Assembly: GCA_016235125.1 (NCBI GenBank)
Contig: JACRLZ010000007.1
Location: 1-64,000, forward strand
DNA length: 64,000 nt
Origin: Sphingobacteriales bacterium
Lineage (GTDB): Bacteria > Bacteroidota > Bacteroidia > Chitinophagales > Chitinophagaceae
Reading direction: 5' to 3'
Shown here: positions 38,049 to 46,771 of the stretch, one piece after another
How positions within the stretch are numbered: position 1 is the stretch's first letter
Layout of the letters: each line of letters starts with the position of its first letter
Notes under the pieces: generated by a model
What the model saw: only the letters and a program-made list of their open reading frames with translations
The model's database searches: none
What the model was told of the DNA's origin: nothing
Translations under genes and position numbers: made by a program

Positions 38049-39038
38049 ATGGAAGATTTCAAAAAATTATTCGCATCGTTTTCATCCCTCAGGGTTGGAG
38101 TGATTGGTGATGTGATGCTCGATACTTATATGTGGGGAAATGTAGAGAGAATTTCGCCGGAGGCGCCGGTCCCCATCGTTTCATTACATCATAAAGAATA
38201 CAGGATCGGCGGGGCCGGTAATGTGGGGTTGAACTGTAAATCACTCGGTGCACAGGTTTCGGTATTATCAGTAACAGGTGATGATACGGAAGGGTTGCTG
38301 CTGGAAGAATTGTTTGAAAGCAGCAACATTGATACATCCTGTTTAGTAAAGAGCAAAGACCGCATCACTACCAGTAAGACCCGTATCATCAGCCGCAACC
38401 AGCAGATGATGAGGCTGGATGCTGAAATAACAAAAGACCTCGATAAAAAAGATGAACAGTTGCTGCTGGAAAAAGTGAAGGAGTATATTTCAGCAGAAGA
38501 CCCGGATATAATCATTTTTGAAGATTATAATAAAGGAGTGCTGACCGACAGGCTGATAAAGGAAGTAATTGCATTGTGCAGGCAGGCCGGGGTGCTTACG
38601 GCTGTGGATCCTAAAAGAAAAAATTTCTTCTCGTACCAGCAGGCAGATATTTTAAAACCCAATCTGAAAGAAGTGAAAGAAGCATTGAATATGCTTTTTG
38701 AGGAAGCGAATCAATCAACTTTGAAAAATATTCATGCTGAATTGCAAAAACTGCTGCATCATAATATTTCTCTCATCACTCTTTCAGAAAAGGGAGTTTT
38801 TTATCAGCAAGATAAAAAATCAGCTATTGTTCCTTCTCATGTCAGGAGTATTGCAGATGTATCCGGCGCCGGTGATACCGTTATTGCGGTGGCATCGCTT
38901 GTATATGCGGCAACTAAAAGTGTTCACCTGATGGCTGAGATAGCCAATATTGCCGGTGGCCTTGTTTGTGAAGAAGTGGGAACGGTGGCTATCAATAAAG
39001 AGAAACTGCTGAATGAATGTGAGCTATTGCTTTCCTGA
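38049..39038 (+). CDS. rfaE1: D-glycero-beta-D-manno-heptose-7-phosphate kinase (RfaE1/HldA-type)
   Basis: A 329-aa PfkB-family sugar kinase. RVGVIGDVMLDTYMWG at the start and RIGGAGNVGLN are typical of the HldE kinase domain. VSGAGDTVIA is the PfkB anion-hole motif with the catalytic Asp. It phosphorylates heptose-7-phosphate at C1 in ADP-heptose synthesis for LPS cores. The cytidylyl/adenylyltransferase half of E. coli HldE is absent, as is usual where rfaE1 and rfaE2 are separate genes. ATG 38049 (MEDFKKLF) is chosen over an upstream TTG. Confidence 0.85.
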   Translation: MEDFKKLFASFSSLRVGVIGDVMLDTYMWGNVERISPEAPVPIVSLHHKEYRIGGAGNVGLNCKSLGAQVSVLSVTGDDTEGLLLEELFESSNIDTSCLVKSKDRITTSKTRIISRNQQMMRLDAEITKDLDKKDEQLLLEKVKEYISAEDPDIIIFEDYNKGVLTDRLIKEVIALCRQAGVLTAVDPKRKNFFSYQQADILKPNLKEVKEALNMLFEEANQSTLKNIHAELQKLLHHNISLITLSEKGVFYQQDKKSAIVPSHVRSIADVSGAGDTVIAVASLVYAATKSVHLMAEIANIAGGLVCEEVGTVAINKEKLLNECELLLS

Positions 39039-39073
39039 AAGCCCTGTAAGAAAGATTTATAAAAATGATTTTC

Positions 39074-39167
39074 AACACGGAGATACAGAGTAGAGGAGTA
39101 ACACAGAGAATTGAATTACAATCATACTTTCTCTGTGAAGCTCTGTTATCTCTTTTACTCTGTGTTT
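39074..39167. repeat. word-stutter inverted repeat (CACAGAG word)
   Basis: The left arm (39074-39110) has AACACGGAGATACAGAG then AACACAGAGAA. The right arm (39128-39167) has TTTCTCTGTGAAGCTCTG then ACTCTGTGTTT, its near reverse complement. It fills the spacer between two convergent genes. Confidence 0.82.
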
Positions 39168-39172
39168 AAAAT

Positions 39173-39853
39173 TCAGATTCCGGAAGAGGCATCTTCCTTA
39201 ATATCCTTCATTGTCCGGTTGAGTATGGTATCGTAATCAATAAACACTTCAAAGAATATTTTTACGAAGGCAAAGATCAGGATAAAAATTTTGCCTGCGC
39301 CGAAGGAGAGGAACATGCTTCCAAGTATTACGGTTATCTGCTGAATAAAAACCCTGCCATAGGGCTGAAACATCAGCCTCATCATTGAAATGGTTCTGTA
39401 CTGCCCGCTAAATACAAAATCATACAGCATCTTAAAGAGATAGCAGAATACAAATACTCCCAGCATGATAAGAGAATCATTGCTGATAAGTTCAGGCCAT
39501 TTAAAAAAGAAATTGAAAGCAGTGATGTTCGTTCCTTTGCCAATTCCTGAAACGCCAAAGAAAATTCCCATCTGCACACCCACAAATATTCCATAATGCA
39601 TCAGGAAGAAAAACATAAAGAACAATCCTGATTGTTTTGAGGAGCCGCCATTGCTGTACCAGGTATCTTTTTTTCTGACGGCGGTAACAATTCTTATTTT
39701 TACCAATGTAAAAATTCCGAGCAGGATAGTTTCAAGACAATAAACAAGGAATACTTCTTTCGGACTCCAGTCCCAGGCAAACACTCCCACCACAGGCAAC
39801 AGGTTGGCGGCAATCAAAAAATAATCTGATTCGGAAAGTTTCTTTTTAAACAT
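39173..39853 (-). CDS. membrane protein, probably DUF6498 family
   Basis: A 226-aa protein with about six hydrophobic segments. The start SESDYFLIAANLLPVVGVF and the segment DWSPKEVFLVYCLETILLG resemble proteins classified as DUF6498. A later FFLMHYGIFVGVQ segment is also typical. Function is unknown. It is transcribed alone, convergent with the kinase across a stutter hairpin and divergent from the isoaspartyl peptidase, with only 43 bp between the starts. Confidence 0.55.
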   Translation of the reverse strand: MFKKKLSESDYFLIAANLLPVVGVFAWDWSPKEVFLVYCLETILLGIFTLVKIRIVTAVRKKDTWYSNGGSSKQSGLFFMFFFLMHYGIFVGVQMGIFFGVSGIGKGTNITAFNFFFKWPELISNDSLIMLGVFVFCYLFKMLYDFVFSGQYRTISMMRLMFQPYGRVFIQQITVILGSMFLSFGAGKIFILIFAFVKIFFEVFIDYDTILNRTMKDIKEDASSGI

Positions 39854-39896
39854 GTGGCAAAGAAATAATAGGCGGCAAAATAGCTAATTTCGGCCT

Positions 39897-40829
39897 ATGG
39901 CAAAATTCACTTTAGTCATTCATGGCGGGGCCGGTACTATCCGCAAAAAAAATATGACGCCTGAACTGGAGAATGCTTACCTGCAGGGGCTGAATGATGC
40001 ACTCGCAGCTGGCTTTGCATTATTGGAAAAGGGAGGTGCTGCATTGGATGCAGTAAGGGCAGCTGTGGTTTCGCTGGAGAACAATATACTTTTCAATGCA
40101 GGTAAGGGTTCTGTATTTGCCAAAGATGGCACACAGGAAATGGATGCTTCCATCATGGATGGAAAAACATTAATGGCCGGCGCAGTTTGTGCTGTCAGAA
40201 ATATCCGCAACCCGGTGGAGTTGGCGCATGCCATCATGACCAAAAGCCCGCATATAATGCTGAATGGCCAGGGAGCTTATGATTTTGCAAAATTGCATGG
40301 TATTAAAACAGAACCCGATGAATATTTCTTTTCACAGCTTCGTTATGATCAGTGGAAAAAATTACAGGGTACTAATGAAGCTGCATTGGATCATGATGTG
40401 GTGATTAAAGAAAATAAATTCGGAACAGTTGGCGCTGTGGCCTGCGACAGTTATGGAAATATTGCCGCAGCCACCAGCACTGGCGGACTGACGAATAAAC
40501 AGTTCGGAAGAATAGGCGACAGCCCGATCATTGGCGCTGGTACTTATGCCAATAATAAAACCTGTGCTATCAGTTGCACCGGTTATGGCGAACCATTTAT
40601 CCGTGCCGTAACGGCTTATGATGTGAGCTGCCTGATGGAATATAAAGGAATGAGCCTGAAAAAAGCCATGCAATTTGTTGTGCATGATAAATTATTAAAA
40701 ATTGACGGCGAGGGCGGAATGATTGGCGTGAATGCAAAAGGAAATGCGGCGATGATGTTTAATAGTGAGGGAATGTATCGGGGAATGAAGAGTAATAATG
40801 GTGAGAACGAAATTTCAATTTATAAATGA
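39897..40829 (+). CDS. isoaspartyl peptidase / type 2 L-asparaginase
   Basis: A 310-aa Ntn-hydrolase of the plant-type asparaginase family. LVIHGGAGTIRK at the start, GKGSVFAKDGTQEMDASIMDG and the autocleavage site before Thr177 in KFGTVGAVACD are all present. A GGLTNKQFGRIGDSPIIGAG block follows. The precursor is cut ahead of Thr177 to give the alpha and beta subunits. It removes beta-aspartyl dipeptides from damaged proteins. No signal peptide is seen. Its stop overlaps the ispD start (ATGA). Confidence 0.9.
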   Translation: MAKFTLVIHGGAGTIRKKNMTPELENAYLQGLNDALAAGFALLEKGGAALDAVRAAVVSLENNILFNAGKGSVFAKDGTQEMDASIMDGKTLMAGAVCAVRNIRNPVELAHAIMTKSPHIMLNGQGAYDFAKLHGIKTEPDEYFFSQLRYDQWKKLQGTNEAALDHDVVIKENKFGTVGAVACDSYGNIAAATSTGGLTNKQFGRIGDSPIIGAGTYANNKTCAISCTGYGEPFIRAVTAYDVSCLMEYKGMSLKKAMQFVVHDKLLKIDGEGGMIGVNAKGNAAMMFNSEGMYRGMKSNNGENEISIYK

Positions 40830-41512
40830 AAAAATGCGCCATCATAGTCGCCGGGGGAACTGGAACAAGGATGGGCAGCAACCTGCCCAAACAATTCATG
40901 TTGCTGAAAGGCAAGCCTGTTATTTATTATTCCATCAAAACTTTTTTGGACGCCTATGATGATTTGGAAATAATACTTGTTCTTCCAAACGAATATATCA
41001 GCACAGGACAGGAAATTGTAAATGGATATTTTGAGAAAAAAAGGATTCAGATTGCAGCAGGCGGTGATACCCGTTTTCAGTCTGTAAAAAATGGCCTTGC
41101 TTTGGTGAAAGAAGAATCCATTGTTTTTGTTCATGACGGGGTTCGTTGCCTGCTATCTAAAGATCTGGTTCATCGTTGTTATGAACAGGCTGTTAAAACC
41201 GGGACAGCTATTCCTGTTATTACTTCAAAGGACAGTATACGTCTTGTAAACTCCAATGGTAGCGAAGCATTTGACCGCAATAAAGTACTGCTGGTGCAAA
41301 CGCCGCAAACCTTTCAGAGTAAAATTCTTCTCCCTGCTTTTAATACTGAATACAAAGAAGGCTTTACTGATGAAGCAACCGTAGTGGAAGCATCGGGTAT
41401 AAAAGTTTCATTGCTGAGAGGGGAGGAGAATAATATTAAGATTACCCGGCCGGTGGATTTGCTGATCGCAGAAAAAATACTTGAAGACAGAGGTCTGAGG
41501 TCTGATGTCTGA
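40826..41512 (+). CDS. ispD: 2-C-methyl-D-erythritol 4-phosphate cytidylyltransferase
   Basis: A 228-aa enzyme of the MEP isoprenoid pathway that joins MEP to CTP. IIVAGGTGTRMGSNLPKQF is the nucleotide-binding loop, and VHDGVRCL and DEATVVEASG are the other family motifs. It overlaps the preceding gene by four bases. Its last eight codons (DRGLRSDV and stop) are read from a stutter repeat and not from family-like sequence, so the C-terminal tail has been replaced or extended by that repeat. Confidence 0.92.
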   Translation: MKKCAIIVAGGTGTRMGSNLPKQFMLLKGKPVIYYSIKTFLDAYDDLEIILVLPNEYISTGQEIVNGYFEKKRIQIAAGGDTRFQSVKNGLALVKEESIVFVHDGVRCLLSKDLVHRCYEQAVKTGTAIPVITSKDSIRLVNSNGSEAFDRNKVLLVQTPQTFQSKILLPAFNTEYKEGFTDEATVVEASGIKVSLLRGEENNIKITRPVDLLIAEKILEDRGLRSDV

Positions 41513-41531
41513 CCTCCGGCCTCCGACATCA
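41488..41531. repeat. word-stutter inverted repeat (GAGGTCTGA word) at the ispD end
   Basis: GAGGTCTGAGGTCTGATGTC is followed by GACCTCCGGCCTCCGACATC. GAGGTC/GACCTC and GATGTC/GACATC can pair, and six T residues follow. It contains the ispD stop codon and touches the end of the convergent GNAT gene, so it may serve as the terminator. Confidence 0.78.
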
Positions 41532-42452
41532 TTTTTTCAGCCATTTCAAATAAAAAGGAAGCCTGTTCAGTTTCAATCCTGCATATTTCTCCTCCAATGC
41601 CCCAAAGCTGCTGTAAAAAAAAGCAAGGTTGCGGATATCGGAGCCTTCGAAATCAAGCAGTATGTCTTTCCCCGCATAATCTTTTATGAATGCATCAATC
41701 AGTGCATGTGAGGCGCCAATGGTTTTGCCGTCAGGATGATTGCCCACCAGGACATAATAAGCCCGGCTGTGAGAGAAAAAGAAAACTGCTGAAGCGAGTA
41801 ATTGTTCCTTTGCTGAAAAGATACCATAGGTGGTTGCCATTTGTTTTTCATTAAGCAAACGGTAGAGTTTGCGGAACCTGTCAATATTGTCATTCGTTTC
41901 TTTATCACGGTTTCTCATTTGCTGCACTGCTAATGCAATCACCTCTTCAACATCAAATCCTTTTCCAGACCTGCATCCCAGCTGTAAAGCTTTTTTGATA
42001 TTTCGTTGAATGTTTTCACGATAATTTTTATAAAGCTGATCGTAGGGTTTATCCAGGTCAAGTACATAATTGTTTCGTTGATACAATTTAAATGTATCTA
42101 TGGCGAAAACATTTCCATGATTCAGGTAAATGTCCAGGTACTTAAAATCTTCCGGAATTGCTTTTAAAAAAGATTCGAGGGTCAGGCTATCAATATTATT
42201 TCCAAAAACCCCCAACTGGGCGGAAAGAAAGGGTTGATACAAATACTTTATTCCGAATTTTTTGTTCCGGGTCAGGGGCATTACTGCTTCATAATTCCCA
42301 AGTACCAATGCATCCCAGTGTTTGGCCATTTTATCGAGGTAAAATGAATATCCATAAATAAGCCCGTTGCCGGCAGAGGAGATGCAGCCATCCCATTTTA
42401 CTTTATCAATCTTATCGTTGGTAAAATATTTTATGTTGACCGTACCATTCAT
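41529..42452 (-). CDS. GNAT/FemAB-like acyl- or aminoacyl-transferase
   Basis: A 307-aa protein with the double-GNAT plan of the FemAB/BioF2-like group. The core text is YRENIQRNIKKALQLG (which matches the N-R-x-I-x-K-A substrate-binding segment), then ATTYGIFSAKEQLLASAVFFF, AYYVLVGNHPDGKTIGASHALIDAFI and FDFEGSDIRNLAFFY-like text. Members modify peptidoglycan or surface sugars, but the substrate here is unknown. Its ATG overlaps the TGA of the M1 peptidase gene by one base, so the two are probably translationally coupled. Confidence 0.7.
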   Translation of the reverse strand: MNGTVNIKYFTNDKIDKVKWDGCISSAGNGLIYGYSFYLDKMAKHWDALVLGNYEAVMPLTRNKKFGIKYLYQPFLSAQLGVFGNNIDSLTLESFLKAIPEDFKYLDIYLNHGNVFAIDTFKLYQRNNYVLDLDKPYDQLYKNYRENIQRNIKKALQLGCRSGKGFDVEEVIALAVQQMRNRDKETNDNIDRFRKLYRLLNEKQMATTYGIFSAKEQLLASAVFFFSHSRAYYVLVGNHPDGKTIGASHALIDAFIKDYAGKDILLDFEGSDIRNLAFFYSSFGALEEKYAGLKLNRLPFYLKWLKK

Positions 42453-45289
42453 CAGAAAGCAAAGTTGCGATCTATTTTCCGTAAACTGAAGTTGGAGATA
42501 TCAATGGAGAAAGAAATTTTCTTCCAGAATCTTTCTTTTTTGATGATCGTTGACTGTATGTAATCCTTGTAAACACTGCTGTAGATAAAAGGGAAATAAA
42601 TATTTACTGTTTCCTTCAGCAAAGAGAGCTGAAGTCCGGCATCGTAAAGAAAGCGGTCATTTTCTTCTTTGTTTTTCCAGGCTTCGGCATTAGTGCCAAT
42701 ATCCAGAAATACTTTCAATGGAATTTTTACCGGCAGCATCGTCAGCGGATTTATTTCTGCTGGAATAGTGCTGGTAAGATTTACCGCCATCAGCCAGTTG
42801 TCTGTTTTGCCAATTTTATCAGCAAGCAGGTCGGTTCTTACTTTAAAGGCGCCGTCTCTTACCATGATCTGCTGGCTTAAGAAGCCGTTGAATTTATTGC
42901 GGCCAATAAAATAATCGCTGTAGGTATAATCTTCATAACCATTGGCGCCGGTCATGTTCAGGTGATACCTGTCCGTTGCAAATTGTTTCGAAAAGGTTTT
43001 TGATCCGTTATAAAAGAATTTACCGGCAAAGAATCTTACATCAAGACCGCCTTCTTTCGGATAATTAAAGAAATATTTTCCTGTGAAAGTTGTACGGAAA
43101 AAATCCTTGCCCTGCTCCGCAACCAACTTGCCTGAGTAGGGATACAATGCCCTGTTGTTTTCAATAACCAGTTGCAATTGATTCAACACCCTGTTTTCAG
43201 ACACCACCCTGTATTTATCTGTTATGGTTGTATCAGGGCCGGGTAATGTGATGACGGTATCCCGGTAGAAGCGTAAAGTCCCTTCACTGATGATAAAAGA
43301 TTTAAACTGTATGTAGCGGGTAAAGTTGTTCCGGGGATTTTTTTCATGCAGGGTAAACCGTATCCCAGGCACATATTTTTCAAAACCTAAATAGATTTTA
43401 GGGCCGTCACTTCCCTGAAATTCATCCATACTGAATCTGGAGCAGCTAACGCCAATATCAATTCTTCTGAATACGGAATTTGGAAAGAAACTGTAAGCAG
43501 CTAATCCGGCCACCCGAATGCTTTTAGTGCCTGTGGCATACATTGGCGCAAGAAAAAATCGAAATTTTGACGGAGGTAACTTTGCGTTAGTAATAAAACC
43601 ACCCAGCATCAGTTTGTCATAACTATTTACGCCGATGGCGGGCCCATAAACAATCAGGTTCTGTGATGGTTTCTTTGCGTAGTTCATCAACGACTTGAAA
43701 TCAAAAAGAAAGCTGGTCTTTGTGCCGGTTCTTTTTTGATTGGGCAATGTTCCGGTTTTATTCAGATATGCAAACGCCGAATCAAGATTCCGCCCGCTGC
43801 TTTCTTCCAGTACTTTTTTAAAATCTTCCGGTTGCGGATGTTTGAATTGCCAGCGGCGAAAATATTCCTGCATGGCTTTATTTAATACTTCTGTTCCAAG
43901 CTCATACTCAAGATAACGCATCCACTCTGCTGTTTTGTAATAGGCAACGAGATTATAATTGATCTCATTGAATTTTTCTGAGCTGGTTTCAATGGGCTGG
44001 TCTGTTTTGGTTACCGCTTTTGTTTCGAAAGCTAATCTTTCAAACTGTGGCTGTCCGCCATATTTGTTTAAAGCGTATTTGGCATCATAGTAACTGTTGA
44101 GCCCTTCATCCATCCAAGGATGATCTCTTTCATTGCTGCCGAGAATGCCAAAAAACCAATTATGGCCTACTTCATGTGCAATAGTTAAATCAAGTGATCT
44201 TACATTTGTGTTTGGTGAGATAACTGTAATGGTCGGATACTCCATGCCGCCGCCAAAACTTTGAGGACCTTCTACCACACTTACCACATTGTAGGGGTAT
44301 TCGCCAACCAGTTTTGAGTAGTGCATAATGCTATGCTTACCGGATTGAACAGCATTATGCCATGCAGAATGGTCAGCATGAATGTAATAGGCATACACAT
44401 CAATCGTTTTTCCTGAAGGAAGCAGTAAAGTATCCTGTTTCACTACAAATCTTTTATCGGCAAACCAGGCGAAGTCATGAATATTGTTTTGTTTGAATTG
44501 AAGAGTTTTTGTTTCAGTGGAAGATTCCGGAAATGCAATAGGGGCTATGTGATTTATTACTGTTACGTTTTTCCCTTTTTGTATTTCTGTTTTGTAGATA
44601 GAGGATGATCTTGTTTTCAGCCATTCTTTTTCTTCAGCATTCTGCAATTCACCAGTGGCTGCCACCACATAATTTTTCGGAACAGTTATGCTGACATCAA
44701 AGTTTCCAAACTCACTGTAAAATTCTCCCTGGTCAAGGTAAGGCATCGGGTGCCAGCCATTCTTATCATATACTGCTGGCTTCGGAAACCATTGTGTCGC
44801 CTGGTAGCTCTGCCCGTCATGCCCCCCTCTTGAAAAGTTATAAGGAAGTTTAATATGAAAGGGAGTAGTAATAATAATTTTTTGCCCGGGAAGAAGAGGA
44901 GATGGTAAAATCACTTTTACGATATCAATATGCTGCGGATGGTCTTCAACAGTTGTGGTGATATTGTTTACTTTAAAATCAAGCCGGTTGATGTATCCTT
45001 TTTGCTCCTTATCTGAGAAATAGAATTTGGTATTGCCGTTTTCTAATGTCTGGTCGGTGTATGTCGTTCTATCATTTTTATAAGCATTGGGCCAGAGGTG
45101 AAACCAGATGAATTTTAAAGTGTCAGGAGAATTGTTGGTGTATTCAATTTTTTCAAACGCATCAATAGAATTGTCTTTATCGTTCAGTGTAACATCGATA
45201 GTGTAGTTGACCTGCTGTTGCCAGTATTGAGGAAAAGCTGTGAGCTGTAAGCTTTGAGCTGCGAGCAGGAAGAAAATGAATTTTCTCAA
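42452..45289 (-). CDS. M1-family metallo-aminopeptidase, secreted
   Basis: A 945-aa gluzincin. The zinc site is HEVGH (His372, Glu373, His376) with the third ligand Glu395 in WMDEGLN, exactly 18 residues on. GGMEYP upstream is the exopeptidase GAMEN-like motif. An N-terminal signal peptide is followed by a beta-sandwich domain and, after about residue 520, an extra C-terminal beta-rich region that may form or contact the outer membrane. No ATG or GTG lies in frame near the start, so TTG 45289 is the only plausible start codon. Signal-peptide residues AAQSLQLTAF are encoded by an AGCT stutter repeat. Confidence 0.88.
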   Translation of the reverse strand: MRKFIFFLLAAQSLQLTAFPQYWQQQVNYTIDVTLNDKDNSIDAFEKIEYTNNSPDTLKFIWFHLWPNAYKNDRTTYTDQTLENGNTKFYFSDKEQKGYINRLDFKVNNITTTVEDHPQHIDIVKVILPSPLLPGQKIIITTPFHIKLPYNFSRGGHDGQSYQATQWFPKPAVYDKNGWHPMPYLDQGEFYSEFGNFDVSITVPKNYVVAATGELQNAEEKEWLKTRSSSIYKTEIQKGKNVTVINHIAPIAFPESSTETKTLQFKQNNIHDFAWFADKRFVVKQDTLLLPSGKTIDVYAYYIHADHSAWHNAVQSGKHSIMHYSKLVGEYPYNVVSVVEGPQSFGGGMEYPTITVISPNTNVRSLDLTIAHEVGHNWFFGILGSNERDHPWMDEGLNSYYDAKYALNKYGGQPQFERLAFETKAVTKTDQPIETSSEKFNEINYNLVAYYKTAEWMRYLEYELGTEVLNKAMQEYFRRWQFKHPQPEDFKKVLEESSGRNLDSAFAYLNKTGTLPNQKRTGTKTSFLFDFKSLMNYAKKPSQNLIVYGPAIGVNSYDKLMLGGFITNAKLPPSKFRFFLAPMYATGTKSIRVAGLAAYSFFPNSVFRRIDIGVSCSRFSMDEFQGSDGPKIYLGFEKYVPGIRFTLHEKNPRNNFTRYIQFKSFIISEGTLRFYRDTVITLPGPDTTITDKYRVVSENRVLNQLQLVIENNRALYPYSGKLVAEQGKDFFRTTFTGKYFFNYPKEGGLDVRFFAGKFFYNGSKTFSKQFATDRYHLNMTGANGYEDYTYSDYFIGRNKFNGFLSQQIMVRDGAFKVRTDLLADKIGKTDNWLMAVNLTSTIPAEINPLTMLPVKIPLKVFLDIGTNAEAWKNKEENDRFLYDAGLQLSLLKETVNIYFPFIYSSVYKDYIQSTIIKKERFWKKISFSIDISNFSLRKIDRNFAF
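45236..45266. repeat. AGCT word-stutter inside the M1 peptidase signal-peptide codons
   Basis: AGCTGTGAGCTGTAAGCTTT and GAGCTGCGAGC on the plus strand are the same word type as the repeats in the rplJ-rplL and rpoB-rpoC spacers, but here they are read in frame as hydrophobic signal-peptide residues. Confidence 0.75.
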
Positions 45290-45326
45290 AAGGTTGGAGT
45301 TTACTCAAAAATAAAACTAAATCTGC

Positions 45327-45344
45327 TCCCGATTGCTATCGGGA
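45327..45344. repeat. palindrome TCCCGAT-TGCT-ATCGGGA
   Basis: A 7-bp perfect stem with a 4-nt loop between the sugar transferase and the M1 peptidase gene. It resembles the first two palindromes in the rplK leader. Confidence 0.75.
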
Positions 45345-45361
45345 CAAAAATCTAATATCAC

Positions 45362-46771
45362 TTACTTGCCCTTCCCTTTAAAAATGATCCGCAGTGTGTG
45401 CAGCATGATTTTCAGATCAAGTGAAAGCGAAATGTTTTCAATGTACAGCAGATCAAACTTGCTTCGTTCGATCATCTCTTCCACATTTTCGGCATAGCCA
45501 AACTGCACCATGCCCCAACTGGTAAGACCGGGCTTCACTTTTAAAAGGTATTTATAATAAGGCCAGCGGGGAATAAGCTGATCTATATAAAACTTTCGTT
45601 CAGGTCTCGGCCCCACCAGACTCATTTCTCCTTTCAGAATATTCCATAGCTGTGGCAATTCATCTATTCTCCATTTCCGCATCGTTCGTCCCCATTTTGT
45701 TATGCGGGGATCGTTATCGGATGAAAGGGCGGGGCCGTCTTTTTCTGCATCAGCCACCATTGAACGGAATTTATACATGGTAAAAGGCTTTCCCTTATAC
45801 CCGATCCTTTCCTGAGAAAAAAATACCGTGCCTTTGGAAGAAAACTTTACCCTGATGGCAGCATAAAGAATCAAGGGGGATAGAAGGACAAGACCTGAAA
45901 GAGAAAACCCGATATCAATTAATTTTTTAATGTTTTGTTTCCATTCGGGCATCAGGCCGGTTTGCAGATCAATCAACGCTGCACCCATTACATTACTGGT
46001 CTTCACCGAGCCTGAAAGAATATCAAGAGTATTGGGCTGAATTTTTACCTCCACATCTTTTTCACTTAACCGGCTTATAATATTTTCAAGAAGCGATTGT
46101 TCATTTTTTTCCATGGCCAGCACTACCAGCCGGATGTTGTTGCCGTCAATGATTTTTTCAAGATCATTCACTGTGCCCAATTTCGGGATCAGTTTATGTA
46201 TTCCGTTTTTCCCGTTGCTGTCAGGGGTAACGAAGCCGGCGTATCTGTAACCACCATCCATCAGGTTCTTCTCTGTTTCCCTGAATATGCGGATAGCATT
46301 ATCCTGGCTGCCCAGCATCAGGGTATTGAAATAAACTTTGCCTTTCAGCAGTTGATTTTTTACTTTATTCAGCCAGAAGAGTCTTCCTGAAAAAGTAAGA
46401 ACGAAATGGATACCTGTAAGCATGGCAAAGGAGAGAAAAAAATAAGCACTGCCCTTATGCGGATCGTTCAGAACAAAAATCAGCATCAGCGCTGTGCCGC
46501 CAAGCAGTGTACTTATAAAAGTGAGAGTAAACTCTTCAAGCCTTGATTTTTTATAAAGGCGGGAGTAAGTGCCTGCAAGAGTGTAAAGAACAAGCCAGCA
46601 GGAAGGAATTACAGCAAGAATTAAAAGCCATGATAGCCAACTGACAGGATAGGCGCCCTGGTCATTCAATGCATCGCTGCGGTAAAAATAAAAAAGCAAC
46701 CATGCAAGGGATGCCATGATATAGTCCGTGACAGCATACCATACCAGCGATATTTTTTTGCCGGATTGCAT
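45362..46771 (-). CDS. polyprenyl-phosphate hexose-1-phosphate transferase (exopolysaccharide initiation)
   Basis: A 469-aa membrane enzyme. About four to five N-terminal helices and a CoA-binding-like central region (about 140-260) precede the catalytic bacterial sugar-transferase domain. That domain has a re-entrant helix, VFFSQERIGYKGKPFTMYKFRSM, WRIDELPQLWNILKGEMSLV and GPRPE. It moves a sugar-1-phosphate from UDP-sugar to undecaprenyl phosphate, the first step of surface polysaccharide assembly. Its ATG overlaps the TGA of the broken oxidoreductase by one base, which suggests the two were one operon. Confidence 0.9.
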   Translation of the reverse strand: MQSGKKISLVWYAVTDYIMASLAWLLFYFYRSDALNDQGAYPVSWLSWLLILAVIPSCWLVLYTLAGTYSRLYKKSRLEEFTLTFISTLLGGTALMLIFVLNDPHKGSAYFFLSFAMLTGIHFVLTFSGRLFWLNKVKNQLLKGKVYFNTLMLGSQDNAIRIFRETEKNLMDGGYRYAGFVTPDSNGKNGIHKLIPKLGTVNDLEKIIDGNNIRLVVLAMEKNEQSLLENIISRLSEKDVEVKIQPNTLDILSGSVKTSNVMGAALIDLQTGLMPEWKQNIKKLIDIGFSLSGLVLLSPLILYAAIRVKFSSKGTVFFSQERIGYKGKPFTMYKFRSMVADAEKDGPALSSDNDPRITKWGRTMRKWRIDELPQLWNILKGEMSLVGPRPERKFYIDQLIPRWPYYKYLLKVKPGLTSWGMVQFGYAENVEEMIERSKFDLLYIENISLSLDLKIMLHTLRIIFKGKGK

